Positions 1 through 8,062 of a DNA stretch of 64,000 nucleotides are shown one piece after another. The notes under the pieces were generated by a model. The model was not told the origin of the DNA. It saw only the letters and a program-made list of their open reading frames with translations, and made no database searches. How positions within the stretch are numbered: the stretch's first letter is position 1; the number at the start of each line of letters is the position of its first letter. The stretch comes from Pseudomonas fluorescens. Lineage in GTDB: Bacteria > Pseudomonadota > Gammaproteobacteria > Pseudomonadales > Pseudomonadaceae. The position numbers were made by a program, and so were the translations under genes. Location: assembly GCF_000730425.1 (NCBI RefSeq), contig NZ_CP008896.1, positions 1 through 64,000 of the forward strand, given 5' to 3'.

Positions 1-59
1 CTATTACATACCCAATTTGCTGAAGCGAGGCCGTTTGGTCACGACTCAGTACCCGAATT

Positions 60-175
60 TCTTGACGACCATAGAGCATTGGAACCACCTGATCCCATCC
101 CGAACTCAGCAGTGAAACGATGCATCGCCGATGGTAGTGTGGGGTTTCCCCATGTGAGAGTAGGTCATCGTCAAG
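60..175 (+). rRNA. rrf: 5S ribosomal RNA
   Basis: About 116 nt beginning TTGACGACC and ending GTCATCGTCAAG, whose ends pair to form helix I. It contains the conserved loop CCGAACTCAG and the typical Pseudomonas 3' half. It is the last RNA of an rRNA operon running on the plus strand; bases 1-59 are the spacer after 23S rRNA, which lies outside the window. No tRNA follows it. Confidence 0.95.
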
Positions 176-186
176 ATTAAATTCCG

Positions 187-222
187 AAACCCCAATTGCG
201 AGAGCAGTTGGGGTTTTGTTTT
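187..222 (+). terminator. Intrinsic terminator of the rRNA operon
   Basis: Nine-base arms AAACCCCAA and TTGGGGTTT flank a short loop, 11 nt after the 5S end, and are followed by a T-rich tract (TTTTGTTTTG). The position and structure fit a rho-independent terminator ending the rRNA transcript. Confidence 0.85.
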
Positions 223-421
223 GGGCGCTCGAAAGTTGCTACAGCTAACTTCAAACGCCTGGCCGCAAGAGATCAAAACCCGGCACTGGCGATTCCATTG
301 CCGCTCGGCCAATTCAATACAAAGTGTTTCGTGATTTTTGGTATGGTGCAGCAGCTTTTCAGGGACAGGCCTTTCAACCGCAGGATGCGGCATCGCCCTT
401 ATTCAACGAGATGCTGTAGAA

Positions 422-2314
422 ATGCCCGAAGCTATACCGATCAAAGACCACGAAAAAGAGCATCGCCTGGTCAACAAGCGACTGCTGGCCTGCGCAATGC
501 TGGTGCTTGGCGTCACCTGTACCCTGGTCGCCCGCCTGTATTTCCTGCAAGTGGTGGAGTTCGACTATCACTCCACCATCTCCGAAAACAACCGTGTCCA
601 CGTTCTGCCCATCACCCCGACTCGCGGCATGATTTATGACCGTAATGGCGTGGTCCTGGCCGATAACCGTCCCAGTTACAACCTGACCGTCACTCGCGAA
701 CGGGCTACCGACCTCAAGGGCGAGTTGGACTCGATCATTACCCTCCTGCATCTGCCCGCCGAAGACCGCGCACTCTTCGACAAGGCCCTGAAGCAGGCGC
801 GCCACCCATTTGTGCCCGTGACATTGTTTTATGAATTGACTGAAGAACAGATCGCCATATTGGCCGTCAACGAATTCCGCCTGCCAGGTGTGGATGTGGC
901 GCCACAGTTCGTGCGTCATTACCCGTTGGGTGCGCACTTTGCGCATTCCATTGGCTATGTGGGCCGCATCAACGAAAAAGAGTCCAAGCAGCTGGATTCA
1001 GTCGAGTACCGTGGCACGCAATCGATTGGTAAAACCGGCATCGAACGTTTCTATGAGTCGCAGCTGCACGGTCATGTGGGTTATGAAGAGGTCGAGACCA
1101 ATGCCCAGGGCCGCGTTCTGCGCGTGCTCAAGCACACCGACCCGATCCCCGGTAAAAACATCGTCCTGAGTCTGGATATCAAGCTGCAGGAGGCCGCCGA
1201 AGAAGCCTTGGGCGATCGTCGCGGTTCGGTGGTGGCTCTCGACCCGCAAACCGGCGAAGTATTGGCGATGGTCAGCAAGCCCAGCTTTGATCCCAACGCG
1301 TTCGTCACCGGTATCAGCTTCAAGGAATATGCCGCGCTGCATGACTCCATCGACCGCCCCTTGTTCAACCGGGTCCTGCGCGGGCTGTATGCGCCGGGCT
1401 CTACGATCAAGCCGGAAGTGGCCATCGCCGGCCTCGACAGTGGGGTGGTCACCGCACAGACCCGGGTCTTTGACCCCGGTTACTACCAGCTCCCGGACTT
1501 TGATCACAAATACCGCAACTGGAACCACAGTGGTGATGGTTGGGTGGATATGGACACCGCGATCATGCGCTCCAATGACACCTACTTCTACGACCTGGCC
1601 CATAAGCTAGGAATCGATCGCCTGCACGACTACATGGCCGAGTTCGGCCTCGGCCAGAAAGTCTCCCTGGACATGTTCGAGGAGTCCGCCGGCCTGATGC
1701 CGTCCCAGGCCTGGAAGCGCGCGACCCGTCGCCAGCCCTGGTTCCCGGGCGAAACCGTGATCCTGGGCATTGGCCAGGGCTATATGCAGGTCACCCCGTT
1801 GCAACTGGCCCAGGCCACCGCGCTGATCGCCAACAAGGGGGTATGGAATCGTCCTCACCTGGCCAAGACCATTGACGGTGTACCACCCGTGGACGAACAC
1901 CCCATGCCCAATGTTGTCCTCAAGAACCCGCGTGACTGGGATCAGGTCAACCATGGCATGCAAATGGTCATGCACGACCCACGGGGGATTGCCCGGGCCT
2001 CGGCCGCCGGCGCGCAGTACCGGATCGCTGGCAAGAGCGGCACCGCACAGGTGGTGGCGATCAAGCAGGGTGAGCGCTACAACCGCCTGAAGACCCGTGA
2101 GCGCAACCGCGACAATGCTTTGTTCGTCGGCTTCGCGCCGGCTGAACACCCCAGGATCGTGATTTCAGTCATGATCGAAAATGGCGAGGCAGGCGGCCGC
2201 GTGGCGGGCCCGGTAGTACGCCAGATCATGGATGCCTGGTTGCTTGATCAGCAAGGTCACCTGAAACCGCAATACGCCACGCCCGCCAAGGTTCCGGGAG
2301 ACCCTCACGTCTAG
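422..2314 (+). CDS. mrdA: Penicillin-binding protein 2 (class B transpeptidase)
   Basis: A 630-residue peptidoglycan DD-transpeptidase. Class B PBP2 cross-links glycan strands during cell elongation with RodA, in the periplasm and anchored to the inner membrane. A short cytoplasmic N-terminus is followed by one membrane segment (about residues 21-43), the PBP dimerisation domain and the transpeptidase domain. The three active-site motifs are visible: S327-T-I-K330 (in PGSTIK), S384-N-D and K538-S-G-T. The start at 422 (MPEAIPIKDHEKEH) is chosen over an upstream in-frame codon at 338 because family members begin just before the membrane helix. The gene stands alone after the rRNA operon, not beside rodA/rlpA, so it may be an additional mrdA copy. 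It converges on the next gene. Confidence 0.93.
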   Translation: MPEAIPIKDHEKEHRLVNKRLLACAMLVLGVTCTLVARLYFLQVVEFDYHSTISENNRVHVLPITPTRGMIYDRNGVVLADNRPSYNLTVTRERATDLKGELDSIITLLHLPAEDRALFDKALKQARHPFVPVTLFYELTEEQIAILAVNEFRLPGVDVAPQFVRHYPLGAHFAHSIGYVGRINEKESKQLDSVEYRGTQSIGKTGIERFYESQLHGHVGYEEVETNAQGRVLRVLKHTDPIPGKNIVLSLDIKLQEAAEEALGDRRGSVVALDPQTGEVLAMVSKPSFDPNAFVTGISFKEYAALHDSIDRPLFNRVLRGLYAPGSTIKPEVAIAGLDSGVVTAQTRVFDPGYYQLPDFDHKYRNWNHSGDGWVDMDTAIMRSNDTYFYDLAHKLGIDRLHDYMAEFGLGQKVSLDMFEESAGLMPSQAWKRATRRQPWFPGETVILGIGQGYMQVTPLQLAQATALIANKGVWNRPHLAKTIDGVPPVDEHPMPNVVLKNPRDWDQVNHGMQMVMHDPRGIARASAAGAQYRIAGKSGTAQVVAIKQGERYNRLKTRERNRDNALFVGFAPAEHPRIVISVMIENGEAGGRVAGPVVRQIMDAWLLDQQGHLKPQYATPAKVPGDPHV

Positions 2315-2358
2315 GGCGCGTGCCACTGCGTTCCTAGCCGTGTCCTGCGATGGGTGAG

Positions 2359-3330
2359 CTACTTGATTACCACTGGATTCACCGGTGCACCGCTGCCACC
2401 GACAATCTTCAACGGTGCAGCGGTGTAGAGGAACTTCCACTGGCCGTCGTCAGCACAATCGGCGGCCAGTTCCTCCAGGAGCACAATCTCGGTAAAGGCG
2501 ATGCCGAGGTTGCGCATCAGCGCGCAATGCAATGGAATCTGCACCCCTGACACCGGATCGGTGATCACCTCGTTGGCGATGGTATCGGTCACCAGGTTGG
2601 GGATTTCCATGGCATGGAACCATTCCACCAATTCCCGGCTGTAGGTCAGCCCGGGCTCCACCAGGTCCTTGAAGAACTCGGTCTTGCCATACTCGTAGAA
2701 CGCACCCATGGAACCGGTACGGATGATCAGGATGTCGCGTTTTTCGATGGTCACGCCTTGGGCCTTGGCCGCAGCCAGCAGGTCCAGGTGGTTGAAGGTT
2801 TCGCCACGACCCAGGTATTTTTTGCCGCGATGGCGGGCCATGTCGATCAGCACCGCGCGCCCGACCACGCCGCGTTCGGCAATCGCCAGCACACTGGCCT
2901 TGGCCATGCCGCCGACGGTGCTCATGGCGTCGTAACCGTTCCACAGTTGGTTGTCGTACCAGGCATGCCCCAAGGCGTCGTACTGGGTCGAGCCTTGCAG
3001 CTGCATGAAGATTACATCGTCGCAGTATGCCGCGCCGCCGGTCATTTGCGGCTGCTTGCCGAAATGGTAGTGGCTGTGATCCAGGGTATTGAAACGCATC
3101 GACGGGTTGCGCGCCGGCCACATCGGATCGCCTCCCGGATGACCGATCTGCACTTGCAGGGTAAATGTCTTGCCCTGGCGGACCGAAGCCACGCCACGCA
3201 GCACTTCGGTTTCGGTCAGGTAATTGAGGGCGCCGACTTCATCGTCCGGCCCCCATTTACCCCAGTTCTTTGGCAGGCCATCGAGGAGTTGCCTGGTACT
3301 CGGTTCGTTCTTGTTATGCAAGTCGCACAT
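2359..3330 (-). CDS. Cyclase-family (kynurenine formamidase-like) hydrolase
   Basis: A 323-residue member of the metal-dependent cyclase/formamidase superfamily (PF04199 type), whose members hydrolyse N-formyl, lactone or amide bonds. The region STQYDALGHAWYD (about residues 110-122) corresponds to the family's metal-binding segment, although the classic HxGTHxDxPxH motif is not intact. The start at 3330 (MCDLHNKNEPS) is preceded by GGAG at a proper distance; the reading frame extends further upstream but there it overlaps the neighbouring SDR gene. It is the last gene of a minus-strand operon after the SDR, aldehyde dehydrogenase and tartrate-dehydrogenase-like genes. Its substrate is not evident; opening a lactone or hydrolysing an amide in that pathway is inference. 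Confidence 0.8.
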   Translation of the reverse strand: MCDLHNKNEPSTRQLLDGLPKNWGKWGPDDEVGALNYLTETEVLRGVASVRQGKTFTLQVQIGHPGGDPMWPARNPSMRFNTLDHSHYHFGKQPQMTGGAAYCDDVIFMQLQGSTQYDALGHAWYDNQLWNGYDAMSTVGGMAKASVLAIAERGVVGRAVLIDMARHRGKKYLGRGETFNHLDLLAAAKAQGVTIEKRDILIIRTGSMGAFYEYGKTEFFKDLVEPGLTYSRELVEWFHAMEIPNLVTDTIANEVITDPVSGVQIPLHCALMRNLGIAFTEIVLLEELAADCADDGQWKFLYTAAPLKIVGGSGAPVNPVVIK

Positions 3331-3358
3331 ATCGACTCCGATCCCTTTGGTCGTTGAG

Positions 3359-4117
3359 TTACACGCAGCGCCCACCGTCGACTTCAAGGCAGGTGCCGGT
3401 GATAAAGGCCGCTTCGTCCGAGGCCAGGTACAGGCAGGCATTGGCCACGTCTTGCGGGGTGGAAAAACGTCCCAGGGGGATGGTCGCCATGAACTTCTGG
3501 CGGTTTTCCGGGGTGTCCGGCACACCCATGAACTCACTGAGCAGCGCCGTTGCGCCAACCACCGGGTTCACGCAATTGACGCGGATATTGTCCGGACCCA
3601 GTTCCGCCGCCATGGTCTTGCTTATGACCACCACTGCACCCTTGCTGCCGTTATACCAGACCAGCCCCGGGCGAGGGCGGATCGCCGCAGTCGAGGCAAT
3701 GTTGACGAACACGCCAGCGCCCTGGCCGCGAAAGTGCGGCACAAAATGCCTGGCGCTGAGGAAGATGCTTTTGACGTTGACCGCGAACACGCGGTCGAAC
3801 TCGGCCTCGTCCACTTCCAGCATGGGCCGGTTGCGGTGAGTGGTACCGGCGTTGTTGATGACGATATCCAGCCCGCCGAATTGCTCCAGGGTTGCCCGCA
3901 GCAGCGCGCCCACGCTTTCGTCGTTGGCCACATTGACCTCGACGAAATGGGCATGGCCGCCGGTGGCTGCAATCTCATTGACCACCCGCTGGCCGCCCGT
4001 GGCGTTCATGTCGGCGACGATGACCCGTGCACCCTGCTGGGCGAAGGTCTTGGCGATCCCTTCACCAAAGCCGGAACCGGCACCGGTGACGATGGCAACT
4101 TTGTTTGCTAGACGCAT
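3359..4117 (-). CDS. SDR-family oxidoreductase
   Basis: A 252-residue classical short-chain dehydrogenase/reductase. The Rossmann glycine motif TGAGSGFG lies at residues 11-18 and NNAG at 88-91. The catalytic residues are Ser142, Tyr155 and Lys159 (YNGSK), and a family-typical C-terminal segment TGTCLEVDGG is present. Asp36 after the second beta strand (VIVAD) suggests NAD(H) preference by the usual rule. Its start lies 32 bp downstream of the aldehyde dehydrogenase stop, and its stop lies 28 bp upstream of the cyclase start, so it sits inside the operon. It probably oxidises a secondary alcohol intermediate; the substrate is unknown. FabG or glucose dehydrogenase annotation would only be by homology. 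Confidence 0.88.
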   Translation of the reverse strand: MRLANKVAIVTGAGSGFGEGIAKTFAQQGARVIVADMNATGGQRVVNEIAATGGHAHFVEVNVANDESVGALLRATLEQFGGLDIVINNAGTTHRNRPMLEVDEAEFDRVFAVNVKSIFLSARHFVPHFRGQGAGVFVNIASTAAIRPRPGLVWYNGSKGAVVVISKTMAAELGPDNIRVNCVNPVVGATALLSEFMGVPDTPENRQKFMATIPLGRFSTPQDVANACLYLASDEAAFITGTCLEVDGGRCV

Positions 4118-4149
4118 GGAGTGTTCTCCTTTCTTGTTGTTGTGATGGC

Positions 4150-5598
4150 TTAGCCGTGTTTGATCGCAATGGTCTTCAAGGTGGTAAAACCCAGCAGGGC
4201 CTCGAAGCCTTTTTCCCGGCCATAACCACTGGCCTTGACGCCGCCGAAGGGCAGTTCAACCCCGCCGCCGGCCCCGTAGTTATTGATAAACACCTGGCCG
4301 CAGCGCAGCTTGCGGGCCAGGCGCATTTGCCGGGCCCCGTCGCGGGTCCAGACGCCGGCAACCAGGCCGAAATCAGTGCCGTTGGCCAGGCGGATGGCCT
4401 CGGCCTCATCGTCAAAAGGCATGACGGCCAACACCGGGCCGAAGACTTCCTCCCGGGCCAGACGGCTGTCGGGCGGCACGTCGCGAAACAGCACCGCTTC
4501 CTGGAAGTAACCGCCACTGCCGGCCTCGGCCACCACCTGGCCGCGGGCGGCCACGCGGATGCCGGCCTGTTCGGCCTCGCGCACGAACTCACGTACCTGG
4601 CGTTGCTGCCTCTGGTTGATCAGCGGGCCCATATCCAGGTCCAGCGCCGACGGGCCGGTGCGCAGTTCACGAAAGCGCTGGCTGAGTTTTTCCACCAGCA
4701 CCTCATAGAGGCTGCGCTCCACCAGCAATCGGCTGCCTGCTGAACAGGTCTGGCCGCAGTTCTGCACAATGGCGTTGACCAGCACCGGCAAGGCTTCCTC
4801 CAGATCGGCATCGGCAAATACCAGTTGCGGTGATTTTCCGCCCAGTTCCAGGGTCACCGGGCAATGCCGCTCGGCGGCCGCCTTGGATACCGCCGTGCCG
4901 GTCACGCTGGAGCCGGTAAAGGAGATGTGATCGATACCCGGATGGCTGCACAGCGCTGAGCCTGCTTCATAGCCGTAGCCGGTCACCACATTGATCGCGC
5001 CGGCCGGGAAGCCCACCTCGGCGGCAATCTGCGCCAGACGCAGCAACGACAGGCTGGCGTCCTCGGCCGGCTTGACCACACAGGCATTGCCCGCCGCCAG
5101 GGAGGCGCCGACGCTGCGGCCGAAAATCTGCATCGGGTAGTTCCACGGAATGATATGCCCGGTCACCCCATGGGGCTCGCGTACCGTCAGCACCGTATAG
5201 CCGTTCTGATAGGGCAGGGTCTCGCCGTGCAACTTGTCGGCCGCGCCGGCGTAATACTCGAAATAGCGGGCGAGGGCGGTGGCATCGGCACGCGCCACTT
5301 TCAGGGCCTTGCCGGTGTCCCGTGCCTCGATCTGCGCGAGCTCTTCATGGTGCTCCAATACGGCCGCGCCCAGTCTGGCCAGCAGGCGGCTGCGCTCCAG
5401 GGCCGACAGGGTGCCCCAGGGGCCATCGAAGGTTTCGCCGACGGCCAGGCGTGCGGCGCTGACGGCGGCATCGATATCGGCTGCGGTGCCACGGGCGATG
5501 CTGGAATAGGTTTCACCGCTGCTGGGATCGATCACCGGAATATCTTCCAGCGACGTCGAGGCCTGCCATTGGTTGGCGATGTAATGTGCGTTGATCAT
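4150..5598 (-). CDS. NAD(P)-dependent aldehyde dehydrogenase
   Basis: A 482-residue ALDH superfamily enzyme oxidising an aldehyde to an acid in the cytoplasm. Visible family signatures are Asn153 in IPWNYPM, the general base Glu251 in LELGGKSP, the nucleophile Cys285 in GQTC, and the C-terminal PFGGVKASGYGRE. The start at 5598 (MINAHYIANQW) has AGGAG six bases upstream; an alternative codon nine residues earlier lacks this. The sequence resembles betaine-aldehyde or gamma-aminobutyraldehyde dehydrogenases, but no substrate can be fixed. It lies two bases from the upstream tartrate-dehydrogenase-like gene, so the two are co-transcribed and probably translationally coupled. Confidence 0.9.
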   Translation of the reverse strand: MINAHYIANQWQASTSLEDIPVIDPSSGETYSSIARGTAADIDAAVSAARLAVGETFDGPWGTLSALERSRLLARLGAAVLEHHEELAQIEARDTGKALKVARADATALARYFEYYAGAADKLHGETLPYQNGYTVLTVREPHGVTGHIIPWNYPMQIFGRSVGASLAAGNACVVKPAEDASLSLLRLAQIAAEVGFPAGAINVVTGYGYEAGSALCSHPGIDHISFTGSSVTGTAVSKAAAERHCPVTLELGGKSPQLVFADADLEEALPVLVNAIVQNCGQTCSAGSRLLVERSLYEVLVEKLSQRFRELRTGPSALDLDMGPLINQRQQRQVREFVREAEQAGIRVAARGQVVAEAGSGGYFQEAVLFRDVPPDSRLAREEVFGPVLAVMPFDDEAEAIRLANGTDFGLVAGVWTRDGARQMRLARKLRCGQVFINNYGAGGGVELPFGGVKASGYGREKGFEALLGFTTLKTIAIKHG

Positions 5599-5600
5599 GT

Positions 5601-6707
5601 TCAACTCCTGTTTCCGGCAAGGCATTCAGCGATGGCCACGCCTACTTCAATCGTACTGGCGCTGCCGCCCATTTCCCGGGTGCGCGGGCCTTCGGCGAGC
5701 ACCGTCTCGATGGCCGAGACAATGGCTGCTGCGGCCTGTTGGTAAAGCGGGTCGCCCTGGCCCAGATGCTCGATCATCAACGCGGCCGACCAGATCTGCC
5801 CGATGGGGTTGGCCACGCCCAGCCCGGCAATGTCCGGTGCCGAACCGTGCACCGGCTCGAACAGCGACGGGTAGCGCCGCTCGGGGTTGAGGTTGGCCGA
5901 CGGGGCAATGCCGATGGTGCCGGTACACGCCGGGCCGAGGTCGGAGAGGATGTCGCCAAACAGGTTGGAGGCCACCACCACGTCAAACCAGTCCGGATGC
6001 TGCACGAAGTGCGCACACAGAATATCGATATGGAACTTAGCGGTCTTGACGTCCGGGTAGCGCTGGGCGATGAGGTTCACCCGTTCATCCCAGAACGGCA
6101 TGGTGATGGAAATACCGTTGGATTTGGTGGCGGCCACCAGGTGCTTGCGTGGGCGTTGCTGGGCCAGTTTGAAGGCATAGTCCACCACACGGTCCACGCC
6201 TTCGCGGGAGAAGATCGATTCCTGCACCGCAATTTCGCGCGGCGTGCCTTCCCACATCCGCCCGCCGACGCTGGAGTACTCGCCCTCGGTGTTTTCCCGG
6301 ACCACGATAAAGTCGATATCCCCCGGCACGCGGCCGGCGAGCGGGCAGGGCACACCGGGCATCAGGCGTACCGGGCGGATGTTGACGTACTGGTCGAACT
6401 GGCGGCGAATCTTGAGCAACGACTCCCACACCGCCGTATGGTCGGCAATGATGTCCGGTGCGCCCACGGCACCGAAGAAGATCGCGTCATGGCTGCCGAT
6501 CTGCTCGGCCCAGTCGTCCGGCATCATGGTGCCGTGGGCCAGGTAGTGCTCGCTGCACCAGGCAAAGTGATCGAACTCAAAGGCGATGCCGAAGCGCCGG
6601 CTGACGGCCTCCAGTACGCGCAGGCCTTCGGGCACCACCTCGCGGCCGATGCCGTCGCCGGGAATCACGGCAATACGATGGGGGGTACTGGTCGTGGTAT
6701 TGGACAC
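5601..6707 (-). CDS. Tartrate / D-malate dehydrogenase-type enzyme
   Basis: A 368-residue member of the isocitrate/isopropylmalate dehydrogenase superfamily, closest in pattern to tartrate dehydrogenase/decarboxylase and D-malate dehydrogenase (TtuC/DmlA). These use NAD and a divalent metal to oxidise and decarboxylate 2-hydroxyacids. It shows IPGDGIG near the N-terminus, VRENTEGEYSS in the middle, and NLFGDILSDLGPACTG containing metal-binding aspartates. The start is a GTG at 6707, chosen because AGGAG lies seven bases upstream. It is the first enzyme gene of the operon, 116 bp after the LysR gene. Isopropylmalate dehydrogenase (leuB) is unlikely because no leucine genes are nearby. Confidence 0.85.
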   Translation of the reverse strand: MSNTTTSTPHRIAVIPGDGIGREVVPEGLRVLEAVSRRFGIAFEFDHFAWCSEHYLAHGTMMPDDWAEQIGSHDAIFFGAVGAPDIIADHTAVWESLLKIRRQFDQYVNIRPVRLMPGVPCPLAGRVPGDIDFIVVRENTEGEYSSVGGRMWEGTPREIAVQESIFSREGVDRVVDYAFKLAQQRPRKHLVAATKSNGISITMPFWDERVNLIAQRYPDVKTAKFHIDILCAHFVQHPDWFDVVVASNLFGDILSDLGPACTGTIGIAPSANLNPERRYPSLFEPVHGSAPDIAGLGVANPIGQIWSAALMIEHLGQGDPLYQQAAAAIVSAIETVLAEGPRTREMGGSASTIEVGVAIAECLAGNRS

Positions 6708-6792
6708 GCCGTGTCTCCTGTTTTTGTTGTTGTCAGTGAGGCGGGGACATTCTTGGCACAGGTACAACGGTGGGGGAATTGCTGATTATGGA

Positions 6793-6821
6793 AGTGGCCT
6801 TCGCAAAACTCGAAGGCCACT
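6793..6821 (-). terminator. Hairpin between the LysR gene and its downstream operon
   Basis: A perfect 11-bp inverted repeat, AGTGGCCTTCG and CGAAGGCCACT, separated by seven bases, beginning two to three bases after the LysR stop codon. There is no T run on the minus strand, so it is not a canonical intrinsic terminator. It may reduce read-through or stabilise the regulator mRNA end. Confidence 0.5.
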
Positions 6822-6823
6822 GG

Positions 6824-7711
6824 TTATGCGCGGTGACAGGCAGCGAGGTAGTCGAATAACGCCAGGCTTGTAGGAGAGGGCTGTTGCTGGCGCATGCAGA
6901 GGTACATCTGGCGGTCAGCCCATGGGTCGTCGATTTCGATAAAGCGCAAGGCCATTTCCTTGCGAAAGATCTGCACCGCGCCCTGGGGCAGCACGCCAAC
7001 CCCTTGCCCGGCGGCAATCAGCCGGCATACGGCTTCAAAGCTGCGCACCTGAACCCGCAGGCGCAGCGGCATGCCAATCGCGGCGGCGGCTTCGGTGATC
7101 AGTGCGGTAATGGCGGCGTTGTCCTCCAGGCCGACGAAGTCGTAGCCCAGCAAATCCGCAAAGCGTGCGTGGCGCATCTTGAACGGATGATCATCGGGCA
7201 CCAGCAGGCACAGGCGGTCCTGGCAGTACGGGATAAAACGCAATTCATCGCCGCCCGGTTGAGTGGTGACGATGCCTACATCGGCCACGCCATCGCGCAC
7301 CGCCTGGAGGATTTCCCGGCTGCGCTCCTCGCGGATATCCAGGCGGATACCCGGGTGCAGGGCATTCCACTGGGTCAGTTGGCTGGGCAATTGCTGGCTC
7401 ATCGCTGAACTGTTGGCATACAGGCATACGCGGCCGGTGGCGCCCTTGGCGTAGTCGGCGAGGTCGGCGTGCATCACATCCACCGCACGCAAAATCGATA
7501 GCCCATGCTCAGCCAGCACTTCACCTGCCGCTGTTGGCGAGACCCCGGTGGAGGAGCGGTGCAGCAGGACGACCTTGAAATGCTGCTCCAGCAACGACAG
7601 GCGCCGGCTGGCCGCGGACAGCGAGAGGTGCGACTGCTCGGCAGCCCGGGACAGATTGCCGAGCTTGACCGTCTTGAGGAACAGTTCGATGGAGGTGAGG
7701 TCGGGGGCCAT
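6824..7711 (-). CDS. LysR-family transcriptional regulator
   Basis: A 295-residue LysR-type regulator. The N-terminal winged helix-turn-helix covers about residues 4-63 (LFLKTVKLGNLSRAAEQSHL, then SAASRRLSLLE). The effector-binding domain covers about 90-290. It is encoded on the same strand as, and 116 bp upstream of, the tartrate-dehydrogenase-like operon, rather than divergently as is common for LysR genes. By context it is the likely activator of that operon in response to a pathway metabolite, which is inference. Upstream lies a REPIN and no other gene until the divergent polB. Confidence 0.9.
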   Translation of the reverse strand: MAPDLTSIELFLKTVKLGNLSRAAEQSHLSLSAASRRLSLLEQHFKVVLLHRSSTGVSPTAAGEVLAEHGLSILRAVDVMHADLADYAKGATGRVCLYANSSAMSQQLPSQLTQWNALHPGIRLDIREERSREILQAVRDGVADVGIVTTQPGGDELRFIPYCQDRLCLLVPDDHPFKMRHARFADLLGYDFVGLEDNAAITALITEAAAAIGMPLRLRVQVRSFEAVCRLIAAGQGVGVLPQGAVQIFRKEMALRFIEIDDPWADRQMYLCMRQQQPSPTSLALFDYLAACHRA

Positions 7712-7781
7712 GCCAGAGTCCTTGTGCGCGGTCTGTGAAAGCTACGCAGTTGGGGCCGGCCTGTCACGCCTAACCTCCCAT

Positions 7782-7853
7782 TGTAGGCACTGGCTTGCCA
7801 GCGATGACGTCGTGCCAGGCAGACCGCTATCGTCAGCAAGCCGGCTCCCACAG
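7782..7853. repeat. REPIN (inverted pair of REP sequences)
   Basis: The left REP (TGTAGGCACTGGCTTGCCAG) and the inverted right REP (GCAAGCCGGCTCCCACA) are about 20 bp apart, the typical P. fluorescens-group extragenic doublet. It lies in the 351-bp gap between lysR and polB, in which I see no gene. Confidence 0.75.
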
Positions 7854-8062
7854 AGGGGGTTAGAACTCGATGCTTGCCGATGGCTTGGCCAGCCGTGGAT
7901 CGCCCTGGATCAGGTAGCCGCCCATTGCTGAATGTTGGTGTGGTGATCGACAGAGCGTAGTTGGCCGTGCGACTTTTCTGGAAGGTGGGAATTTCTATTA
8001 AGGCCTGACGGCGGATGCCGAGTAGAATCGCGCCCTGAAAGCGATTCCTGAGGTGCGGCAAG

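Noticed and set aside
338..421. An upstream in-frame start for the PBP2 gene
   Set aside because: The extra 28 residues (starting MVWCSSFSGTG) do not look like any family N-terminus; ATG at 422 fits.
3331..3558. N-terminal extension of the cyclase-family protein
   Set aside because: It would lie inside the SDR gene, and a good ribosome site precedes the internal ATG at 3330.
6708..6790. Sigma-54 promoter before the tartrate-dehydrogenase-like gene (a TGGCAC is present on the plus strand)
   Set aside because: Wrong orientation, and the matching TTGC element at the required spacing is missing.
7921..8062. LexA box upstream of polB
   Set aside because: I searched for CTG-N10-CAG with the AT-rich centre and found no convincing match.
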